Assembly: GCA_946183755.1 (NCBI GenBank)
Contig: CAMHCZ010000093.1
Coordinates: forward strand, 1-7,340
Source of the DNA: an uncultured bacterium
GTDB lineage: Bacteria; Bacteroidota; Bacteroidia; Bacteroidales; Paludibacteraceae
Reading direction: 5' to 3'
DNA length: 7,340 nucleotides
Positions 1-5,454 of this stretch are shown here, piece after piece (the stretch's first letter is position 1; every line of letters starts with the position of its first letter). Below the pieces are notes generated by a model. It searched no databases, was not told the DNA's origin, and saw only the letters and a list, made by a program, of their open reading frames with translations. The position numbers and the translations under genes were made by a program.

Positions 1-166
1 GGGCGGCTTCTACAGGCCTCGCCTCAGTCGTATTTTGACTGAGGCGTTGATTTTTTAGTATACTGAAGCCGCGCTGGACGTACTCCTCGGGCTTCTCGCC
101 GCTCTCTATCATCTCGTACCACTTCTTCTTGAGCGGCAGGTAAAGTGACAATCCATAAACCCACAT
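1..166 (-). pseudogene. Probable remnant of an ASCH-domain protein gene (5' part)
   Basis: An open minus-strand frame begins at an ATG at 166-164 and runs to the left edge without a stop (55 codons). Residues 7-29 (LSLYLPLKKKWYEMIESGEK followed by PEEY) resemble the start of ASCH-domain proteins, small RNA-binding or nucleotide-binding beta-barrel proteins whose first strand and helix typically read like LxLKKKWFDMIxSGEKxEEYRE. After EEY, near position 80, the resemblance stops. The expected Arg and the following ASCH core are replaced by a low-complexity run encoded by a hairpin sequence (20-46). That hairpin has a T-run on the opposite strand, so it looks like the terminator of a plus-strand gene rather than coding DNA. 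The simplest reading is a truncated ASCH gene fused to unrelated sequence. No clear ribosome binding site or promoter was seen. It could instead be an intact but divergent gene continuing off the edge; the sequence left of position 1 would decide. Confidence 0.4.
20..56 (+). terminator. Rho-independent terminator for a plus-strand gene left of the window
   Basis: A perfect 10-bp stem, CGCCTCAGTC (20-29) with GACTGAGGCG (37-46), closes a 7-base loop and is followed by TTGATTTTTT (47-56). The T-run lies on the plus strand, so it would end transcription entering from the left. It is flanked by a second inverted pair (3-10 and 65-72, GCGGCTTC/GAAGCCGC), giving a nested structure. The gene it serves is not visible: no plus-strand frame ends between position 1 and the hairpin. 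Confidence 0.65.
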
Positions 167-291
167 CACACATGACACCACAGCAAAACAACTTCCAAGA
201 GAACTTCAAGAACACCCCTTCTGTTTTACAACATATTTTCACATAAAACATTAATAAACAAGCAAATAGACACAAGGGCTTTTTCTTGCGC

Positions 292-326
292 TTTATATGA
301 AGTGTTCGCGACAAATTGTATATTTG
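292..326 (+). promoter_or_regulatory. Candidate promoter of the decarboxylase-like gene
   Basis: TATATTTG at 319-326 matches the Bacteroidota -7 consensus TAnnTTTG exactly. It lies 33 bases before the ATG at 360, which would leave a leader of about 25 bases. The upstream element is poor: TTTA at 292-295 is spaced 23 bases away instead of the usual 19-21. The rest of 167-318 is AT-rich, and I see no further gene or RNA structure there. An imperfect palindrome, TGTTA-N9-TAACA (325-343), overlaps the downstream edge of the -7 element and could be an operator, but this is weak. Confidence 0.5.
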
Positions 327-359
327 TTACTTATGAGATAACACAAAAACACGGCAACT

Positions 360-1580
360 ATGAAAAAGCGCATCATCTTATTAGCCGCATCATTGGCAAT
401 CGGCATGACGGCGGCGGCTCAGTCGTCGGGGTTCAAGGAATTAGACGAATGGGTGGACACATGGAAGCAGACGCAGCAGCACTTCTTCGGCTACCCCGTC
501 AACGAGCAGTCGGCGCTGCACGGATTCTACGAGTGGTATCTGGCTTCAGGCATGGACATGGTGAACTTGAACAACGCTGGCGACCCCATGAGCGGCAGTC
601 CTGAATCGTACTCGACGCACTACTTCGAACGCGAGGTGATAGAGTTCTTCGCGCCTCTGTACGGCTTCGGCAAAGGCGAGGCTTGGGGCATCGTGACCCA
701 CAGCGGAACCGACGGCAACAACCACGGCATATACTTCGGCACCAAGTATCTGTACAACAAGACGCGCAAGATGCCGGTGGTCTATGTGTCCGACGAGGCG
801 CACTACTCCAACATGCGCCTGTGCGACCTGCAGAACCTCGACGTCCGTTTGGTGAAGAGCGACGACATGGGTCGCATGATACCCGAGGAGCTGGAGAAGG
901 CGCTCGACCTTTCGCGCCCTGCGCTTGTGGTCTATGCCATGGGCTCGACGTTCAAAGGCGCTATCGACGACCAGGCTGCGCTCAACGCCGTCCTGGACCG
1001 CCACCCGGACCTTGAGGTCTATCGGCATGTGGACGCCGCCCTGTTCGGAGGCTATCTGCCGTTCACCGAGCATAAGGCCATGGTGAGCCAGAAAGAGATG
1101 CGGTTCAACTCCATAGCCATCAGCGGGCACAAGTTCTTCGGCATCGACTGTCCGTCGGGGCTATTCATCTGCACACGCGAGACCTACGACAGCCAGAACT
1201 CCTTCAACGTCGCCTACCTCAACGGCAATATGCGCATGATAAACTGCTCGCGCGACGCTGTGCAGCCGCTCAAGTTCTGGTGGCTGATACAGACCGTGGG
1301 CTACGACGGCTGGGCGAAGCAGGCAGCGCAGATGATGGAATGCACGGCTTATCTGAAGCAGCAGTTGGACAAGATTCATTACCCATGCTGGGTGAACGCC
1401 TACAGCAACACGGTGTTCTTCAAGCGTCCGTCGGCCGACATCGTGCGCAAGTACAATCTGGCGCAGGGCCACGACGAGAGGTTCGGCGGCGACTTGGCTC
1501 ACATAGTCGTGATGCAGCATGTGACGAAGGATAAAATCGACGCGTTCATCTCGGAGCTGAAAAGCAGTCTGAAGCGGTAA
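360..1580 (+). CDS. Signal-peptide-bearing PLP-dependent histidine/serine decarboxylase-like protein
   Basis: The 406-residue product is a fold-type I PLP enzyme of the group II decarboxylase family, closest in pattern to Gram-negative histidine decarboxylase and plant serine decarboxylase (about 380 residues). Those enzymes turn His into histamine or Ser into ethanolamine. Visible family landmarks: GYP at 44-46, NNAGDP at 71-76, a THSGTDGN cofactor loop at 113-120, His148 in DEAHYS as the likely PLP-stacking residue, GSTFKGAIDD at 195-204, Asp225 in HVDAALFGG as the pyridine-nitrogen partner, Lys258 in SGHKFFG as the Schiff-base lysine, and GDLAHIVV at 377-384. Unlike the cytoplasmic family members I know, it starts with a typical Sec signal peptide (KKR, a hydrophobic stretch, then a probable cleavage site in TAAAQ, residues 17-21), which suggests a periplasmic or exported enzyme. 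The family's GSRNGH segment appears here as CSRDAV (296-301), so the substrate is uncertain. The gene is monocistronic, between its own candidate promoter and a terminator. The ATG at 360 is chosen because it supplies the complete signal peptide. Fold and chemistry class are confident; substrate is not. Confidence 0.88.
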   Translation: MKKRIILLAASLAIGMTAAAQSSGFKELDEWVDTWKQTQQHFFGYPVNEQSALHGFYEWYLASGMDMVNLNNAGDPMSGSPESYSTHYFEREVIEFFAPLYGFGKGEAWGIVTHSGTDGNNHGIYFGTKYLYNKTRKMPVVYVSDEAHYSNMRLCDLQNLDVRLVKSDDMGRMIPEELEKALDLSRPALVVYAMGSTFKGAIDDQAALNAVLDRHPDLEVYRHVDAALFGGYLPFTEHKAMVSQKEMRFNSIAISGHKFFGIDCPSGLFICTRETYDSQNSFNVAYLNGNMRMINCSRDAVQPLKFWWLIQTVGYDGWAKQAAQMMECTAYLKQQLDKIHYPCWVNAYSNTVFFKRPSADIVRKYNLAQGHDERFGGDLAHIVVMQHVTKDKIDAFISELKSSLKR

Positions 1581-1585
1581 CGCAC

Positions 1586-1620
1586 TGGGGCAGCAGGTTC
1601 ACCAACCACTGCCCCATTTT
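1586..1620 (+). terminator. Rho-independent terminator after the decarboxylase-like gene
   Basis: TGGGGCAG (1586-1593) pairs with CTGCCCCA (1609-1616). Inside the loop GGTT (1596-1599) pairs with AACC (1604-1607), extending the stem. TTTT follows at 1617-1620, then ATT. It starts 6 bases after the TAA at 1578-1580 and separates this gene from the porE cluster. Confidence 0.8.
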
Positions 1621-1654
1621 ATTGCTCCATATTTCAGAAAAAGGATTATCTTTG
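1621..1654 (+). promoter_or_regulatory. Candidate promoter of the porE-thyA-folA cluster
   Basis: TATCTTTG at 1647-1654 matches the Bacteroidota -7 consensus TAnnTTTG. An imperfect -33 element, ATTG (1621-1624), lies 22 bases upstream, directly after the T-run of the preceding terminator. Transcription would begin near 1661, leaving a leader of under 30 bases before the ATG at 1689. The leader is A-rich and has no Shine-Dalgarno sequence, as is usual in this phylum. Confidence 0.55.
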
Positions 1655-1688
1655 TTTTTCATAACCCCAACGGCAAAAAAACAGCACA

Positions 1689-3710
1689 ATGCACCACTCT
1701 ATACAGAAAATCGCGTCCATGGCAGTACTGACATGCGCTGCCGCCATGCTTTTCTCGTCGTGCAGCGTGAAGCAGCAGCTCAAAAGAGCCGACCGCCGTT
1801 ACAAGATAGGCGAATATCACGCGACCGCGCCCAAGTACAAGCGTCTGGAGCAGCGCATACCAGCCAAGAACAAGGCTCTGCGCGGCGAGGTCTGCTACAA
1901 GATGGGCAACTGCTACCGCAAGATAAACGACGTGCAGCGCGCCTCGGCAGCCTACCGCAAAGCCATAAGATACAAGATCGAGAACAAGGACGTGTACCTG
2001 TATTACGCCGACGTGCTGCTGAAAGCTGGACAGAACCGCGAGGCACGCTCCAACTTCTACCACTACCTGAGATACGACTCAACTAACGTGTGGGCGCAGA
2101 ACGGCGTCATATCGTGCGACAGCGTGAAGCTGTGGAACAAGATGCCGCAGCGCTACTCGGTGAAGAAGATGGACGTCTTCAACTCCAGAAAGGGCGTGGA
2201 CTTCTGCCCTGTCGTGGCTGACGACGACGGCTCGGTGGTTTACTTCTCGTCGTCGCGTGTGGCAAAGGGCGTCAAGGGCGTGAAGAACAGCAAGATAACC
2301 GGAATACCGAACAACAACATCTACATAATCAAGCGCAAGAACAACGGCAAGTGGGACGACGCGCAGAGCATCTCCGACGACATAAACACGACGTTCGACG
2401 AGGGCGCTTGCACGCTGTCGCCCGACGGCAAGGCGATGTACTTCACCAAGTGCCGCTACATAGCCGGACAGAATCTCGGCGCGGAGATATGGAAGAGCCA
2501 GCGTTCAGCCGGCGAATGGGGCGAGCCTAAGCCGGTGACGATAATCGGCGACAGCTCGCAGACCGTGGCACACCCTGCCATCGCGCCCAACGGACGGCAT
2601 ATCTACTTCGTGTCCGACAGAATAGGCGGCTACGGAGGCAACGACATCTGGCGCTGCGAGATTATCAACGAGCATGAGTTCGGCATTCCAGAGAACCTCG
2701 GACCGGAGATAAACACCTCGGGTGACGAGATGTTCCCTTCGTTCGGGCACGACGGCACGCTCTACTTCTCGTCCAACGGACATCCGGGCTTCGGCGGATT
2801 AGACATCTACGCCGCCAAGCAGCTGGCACTCGACTCGGTGAACGGATACTACCACTACAGCGTCAAGAACATGATGGCGCCAATCAACTCCGCTGGCGAC
2901 GACTTCGGCATAACATTCATAGGCAAGAGCAACAACGGCTATTTCTCGTCCAACAGGAACGAGCCTAAGGGATACGACAAGATATATTCATTCGGCATGG
3001 CAGAAGTCAACTTCGCCATTTCCGGCACAGTTACCGACTACCGTGGCAACCCATTGCAGGATGCCTACATAAGAATCGTAGGCGACGATGGAACCAATGC
3101 GAAGATTAACGTCAAGAAAGATGGGTCGTACCTATTCGAACTCAAGAAGGGCGTGAAATACATAATGCTCGGCTCGTGCAGAGGCCACCTCAACCAAAAG
3201 GCGGATTTCTCCACCAAGGAGATATACAAGACGCAGATTTTCAAGCAGGATTTCGTGTTGCCGTCCATGCTTCAGCCAGTGCCTATCGACAACATCTTCT
3301 TCGACTTCGCCCGCTACACCCTGCGCAAGGAGTCTGAGGAGTCGCTCAACGCCCTGGTCAAGATGCTCAACGACAATCCGCACATAACCATAGAGATAGC
3401 CGCTCACACCGATATGGTGGGCTCGGAGGAATCGAACATGACGCTCTCGGAGAAGCGTGCACAGTCGGTGGTAAACTACCTAATCTCGGCAGGCATCGAC
3501 GAGGAGAGGCTTTCGTATGTGGGTTACGGCGAGAGTCTGCCGGTGAGGGTCAGCGAGGCTGTGGCGAACGAGCATCCGTTCCTGAAGGCCGGCGATGTGC
3601 TGACCGAGGATTTCGTCTCTAACCTGAACGACGCGCAGAGAGACATCGCCAATCAGATAAACCGCCGTATAGAATTCACCGTCACAAAGACGACATACAA
3701 GATGTATTAA
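1689..3710 (+). CDS. porE: PorE-like type IX secretion system lipoprotein (TPR, beta-propeller, CRD, OmpA)
   Basis: This 673-residue protein has the four-part architecture of PorE (PG1058 of Porphyromonas gingivalis), an outer-membrane-associated periplasmic lipoprotein needed by the type IX secretion system and thought to tie it to peptidoglycan. A lipoprotein signal ends in LFSSC with the lipidated Cys at 25. No acidic export signal follows it (SVKQQ), which fits a periplasm-facing protein. TPR-like helices cover about 30-150. PD40/WD40-like propeller repeats cover about 165-435, with recurring motifs such as LSPDGKAMYF, APNGRHIYFVSDR and DGTLYFSSNG. A carboxypeptidase-regulatory-like beta-sandwich follows at about 442-525 (ISGTVTDYRGNPLQDAYIRI). 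The OmpA peptidoglycan-binding domain occupies about 530-668, with Asp575 in AHTDMVG, Arg590 in LSEKRA and NRRIEF at 658-663, the usual diaminopimelate-contacting pattern. The gene heads a cluster with thyA and folA. Other OmpA-propeller lipoproteins share parts of this layout, but the complete order and length favour PorE. Confidence 0.85.
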   Translation: MHHSIQKIASMAVLTCAAAMLFSSCSVKQQLKRADRRYKIGEYHATAPKYKRLEQRIPAKNKALRGEVCYKMGNCYRKINDVQRASAAYRKAIRYKIENKDVYLYYADVLLKAGQNREARSNFYHYLRYDSTNVWAQNGVISCDSVKLWNKMPQRYSVKKMDVFNSRKGVDFCPVVADDDGSVVYFSSSRVAKGVKGVKNSKITGIPNNNIYIIKRKNNGKWDDAQSISDDINTTFDEGACTLSPDGKAMYFTKCRYIAGQNLGAEIWKSQRSAGEWGEPKPVTIIGDSSQTVAHPAIAPNGRHIYFVSDRIGGYGGNDIWRCEIINEHEFGIPENLGPEINTSGDEMFPSFGHDGTLYFSSNGHPGFGGLDIYAAKQLALDSVNGYYHYSVKNMMAPINSAGDDFGITFIGKSNNGYFSSNRNEPKGYDKIYSFGMAEVNFAISGTVTDYRGNPLQDAYIRIVGDDGTNAKINVKKDGSYLFELKKGVKYIMLGSCRGHLNQKADFSTKEIYKTQIFKQDFVLPSMLQPVPIDNIFFDFARYTLRKESEESLNALVKMLNDNPHITIEIAAHTDMVGSEESNMTLSEKRAQSVVNYLISAGIDEERLSYVGYGESLPVRVSEAVANEHPFLKAGDVLTEDFVSNLNDAQRDIANQINRRIEFTVTKTTYKMY

Positions 3711-3728
3711 CAAACACAAGCAACATAT

Positions 3729-4526
3729 ATGCAGCAATACTTAGACTTACTACGAAGAATAAAGACCGAAGGCGTGAAGAAAGCCGACAGAACAGGCACA
3801 GGAACAATCAGCGTCTTCGGACACCAGATGCGCTTCAACCTTGAGGACGGCTTCCCTATCGTCACCACGAAGAAGGTGCACCTCAAGTCCATAATACACG
3901 AACTCCTTTGGTTTCTTGCGGGCGACACTAACGTGAAGTATCTGCAGGACAACGGAGTGAGAATATGGAACGAATGGGCAGACCCTGAGACAGGCGACCT
4001 CGGACACATCTATGGCTACCAGTGGCGCAAATGGCCTGACTACAAGGGCGGTCACATCGACCAGATAGCCAATGCCGTGGAGATGATCAAGAACAACCCC
4101 GACTCAAGGCGCATAATCGTGAACGCATGGAACGTGGCCGACATCGACAACATGAACCTGCCGCCATGCCACATGTTCTTCCAGTTCTATGTGGCTGACG
4201 GACGATTGTCGCTGCAACTCTACCAGAGGTCGGGAGACTCGTTCCTCGGCATTCCGTTCAACATATCGTCATACGCCCTTCTGCTCATGATGATGGCGCA
4301 GGTGACAGGGCTCAAAGCTGGCGATTTAGTGCACACCATAGGCGACGCACACATCTACACCAACCATCTTGAGCAGGTGGATTTGCAACTCACACGTGAG
4401 CCTTATCCGCTCCCAGTGATGAAGATTAACCCAGACGTGAAGTCAATCTTCGACTTCAAGTACGAGGATTTTGAATTGGAGAACTACCAGTGCCACCCTG
4501 CCATCAAGGGACAGGTGTCTGTATAA
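3729..4526 (+). CDS. thyA: Thymidylate synthase ThyA
   Basis: This cytoplasmic enzyme converts dUMP and 5,10-methylenetetrahydrofolate to dTMP and dihydrofolate, the only de novo route to thymidylate in ThyA organisms. The 265 residues match the usual length (about 264). Conserved landmarks are all present: Arg21 in DRTGTGT (phosphate binding), Glu58 in IIHELLWFL, Trp80 in VRIWNEW, DSRRII at 125-130, the catalytic Cys147 in LPPCHMFFQFYV, RSGDSFLGIPFNISSY at 167-182 with Asp170 and Asn178, and GDAHIYTNH at 205-213 with His208 and Tyr210. The C-terminus ends in VSV, where many homologues end in VAV. The ATG lies 18 bases after the porE stop and folA begins 12 bases after its own stop, so the three genes are probably cotranscribed. 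The partnership with folA is functional, since FolA recycles the dihydrofolate made here. Confidence 0.97.
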   Translation: MQQYLDLLRRIKTEGVKKADRTGTGTISVFGHQMRFNLEDGFPIVTTKKVHLKSIIHELLWFLAGDTNVKYLQDNGVRIWNEWADPETGDLGHIYGYQWRKWPDYKGGHIDQIANAVEMIKNNPDSRRIIVNAWNVADIDNMNLPPCHMFFQFYVADGRLSLQLYQRSGDSFLGIPFNISSYALLLMMMAQVTGLKAGDLVHTIGDAHIYTNHLEQVDLQLTREPYPLPVMKINPDVKSIFDFKYEDFELENYQCHPAIKGQVSV

Positions 4527-4538
4527 AAAACACTGAAT

Positions 4539-5033
4539 ATGCCGAAACTCTCGATAATAGTAGCCGTGGCAGACGACCTCGCCATAGGCAAGGACAACGG
4601 ACTGCTCTGCCACATTCCTGGCGATTTGAAGCGGTTCAAGGAACTGACAACAGGTCACACCGTCATCATGGGCCGCAAGACGTTGGAGTCGTTGCCAAAC
4701 GGTCCGCTGCCTAACCGCAGGAACATCGTCATAACCCACCACCCTGAGACATTGCCAGAGGGCTGTGTTTCGGTGGTTTCGCTTGACGAGGCGATAGCCA
4801 AGGGCGCAGAGGATGACGAGATATTCATCATCGGCGGCGGGCAGATATACAGTCAGGCGATTTCGAAAGCCGACATGCTCTACCTCACTCGCATACACTC
4901 CACTTTCCCCGATGCGGACACGTTCTTCCCCGAATACGACGCGTCCGGCTATGACGAGGAGTTCTGCGAAAGGCATGAGCCGAGCGAGAAATGCAAGTAT
5001 GCGTTCTCGTTCGTCAATCTCAAGAGAAAATAA
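4539..5033 (+). CDS. folA: Dihydrofolate reductase FolA
   Basis: This enzyme reduces dihydrofolate to tetrahydrofolate with NADPH and is the target of trimethoprim. The 164 residues are typical of chromosomal DHFR. Visible signatures: AIGKDNGLLCHIPGDLKRFK (15-34), with Asp29 as the catalytic acid equivalent to E. coli Asp27; GHTVIMGRKTLESLP (39-53), the NADPH-binding segment; PNRRNIVIT (58-66); FIIGGGQIY (96-104), with the glycine turn against NADPH; and DADTFFPE (125-132) near the C-terminus. In the active-site loop the residue equivalent to E. coli Trp22 is Cys24; I cannot say from sequence alone whether this is usual in the order. It is the last gene of the porE-thyA-folA cluster, followed directly by a strong terminator. 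Confidence 0.96.
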   Translation: MPKLSIIVAVADDLAIGKDNGLLCHIPGDLKRFKELTTGHTVIMGRKTLESLPNGPLPNRRNIVITHHPETLPEGCVSVVSLDEAIAKGAEDDEIFIIGGGQIYSQAISKADMLYLTRIHSTFPDADTFFPEYDASGYDEEFCERHEPSEKCKYAFSFVNLKRK

Positions 5034-5035
5034 AA

Positions 5036-5065
5036 AAAGAGCAGTTTTTCAACTGCTCTTTCTTA
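5036..5065. terminator. Bidirectional terminator between folA and the converging small HTH gene
   Basis: An 11-bp perfect stem, AAAGAGCAGTT (5036-5046) with AACTGCTCTTT (5051-5061), closes the tetraloop TTTC. On the plus strand a short T-rich tail follows. On the minus strand the hairpin is followed by a run of seven T and then ATTTT, an even better terminator. It starts 3 bases after the folA stop and lies about 20 bases beyond the stop of the minus-strand gene at 5084. Confidence 0.88.
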
Positions 5066-5083
5066 TTGCTTTGTTCGGTCAGC

Positions 5084-5329
5084 CTATTTAGCCACCATCT
5101 TCATGGCCATATCAAGAATCTCAGTGCTGTCCAGCATTACCAATCCGCCGTCTGGTCCGCTCTCGATATGGAAACCAGCACAAGCGCCTGCTCTGTAATT
5201 CTCACCACCGAAGTAGTTTCTGACTGTTTCTGCTGACAACCCCAATTCTTCTGCAATCTTAGATATTGAGCCATCAGGCAGACTGTCCTTGATTTTTCTC
5301 AGTTCATTAAAAGTAATTGTTCTTGTCAT
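5084..5329 (-). CDS. Small helix-turn-helix DNA-binding protein (81 aa), function unknown
   Basis: The 81-residue product has a clear helix-turn-helix at residues 20-42. SISKIAEELG forms the first helix, LSAETVRNYFGG contains the recognition helix, and the spacing resembles LacI or resolvase-type motifs. The N-terminus (TRTITFNELRKIKDSLPDG) would form a preceding helix. The C-terminal half (GFHIESGPDGGLVMLDSTEI, residues 52-71, then a short amphipathic helix) is not a ligand domain I recognise. The protein resembles small DNA-binding proteins of unknown role that I recall from Bacteroidales genomes. It has its own well-formed promoter and shares a bidirectional terminator with folA, so it is probably transcribed alone. 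The ATG at 5329-5327 gives the natural length, with no competing in-frame start upstream of the HTH. A regulator or nucleoid-associated role is inference only. Confidence 0.82.
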   Translation of the reverse strand: MTRTITFNELRKIKDSLPDGSISKIAEELGLSAETVRNYFGGENYRAGACAGFHIESGPDGGLVMLDSTEILDMAMKMVAK

Positions 5330-5372
5330 AGGCTTTAATTTGTTTTGGTTAGTAATCTGTTTTATTTGCTTA

Positions 5373-5404
5373 TAAAGTTAGCGTCTATAAGATTATCTAA
5401 CAAA
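5373..5404 (-). promoter_or_regulatory. Promoter of the small HTH gene
   Basis: Read on the minus strand, TTTG (complement of 5401-5404) is followed after exactly 20 bases by TAACTTTA (complement of 5373-5380). This matches the Bacteroidota arrangement TTTG-N19-21-TAnnTTTG apart from the last base. Transcription would begin near 5366, about 37 bases before the ATG. The rest of 5330-5441 is AT-rich and otherwise holds only the terminator of the gene upstream. Confidence 0.6.
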
Positions 5405-5427
5405 TATTTTCAAATGTTACATAACAC

Positions 5428-5454
5428 AAAAATCGCATTTTTCAAAAAAGCGAT
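5428..5454 (-). terminator. Terminator of the PAP2 phosphatase gene, overlapping its stop codon
   Basis: On the minus strand ATCGC (5454-5450) pairs with GCGAT (5436-5432). The internal T-run and A-run of the intervening sequence can pair as well, with one mismatch, and TTTT (5431-5428) follows. The 5' arm and part of the loop lie inside the last codons of the phosphatase gene (ATA TCG CTT TTT TGA), so the stop codon is within the hairpin. Confidence 0.65.

Noticed and set aside
191..211. Short imperfect direct repeat ACTTCCAAGA / ACTTCAAGA
   Set aside because: Only two degenerate copies of about 9 bases; no array, no spacer regularity and no link to a promoter.
24..314. A 96-codon minus-strand open frame
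   Set aside because: Its frame runs one base off the ASCH-like frame and encodes a low-complexity product with no recognisable pattern, crossing AT-rich intergenic DNA.
338..349. The 12-mer ATAACACAAAAA, found here and again at 5421-5432
   Set aside because: It lies in two AT-rich intergenic stretches, has no consistent position relative to promoters or strand, and is plausible by chance.
546..1130. A 194-codon minus-strand open frame
   Set aside because: It is antisense to the decarboxylase-like gene, whose catalytic motifs are in the plus frame; the open frame is a by-product of GC-rich codons.
4443..4976. A 177-codon minus-strand open frame
   Set aside because: It is antisense to the end of thyA and most of folA, both of which are unambiguous.
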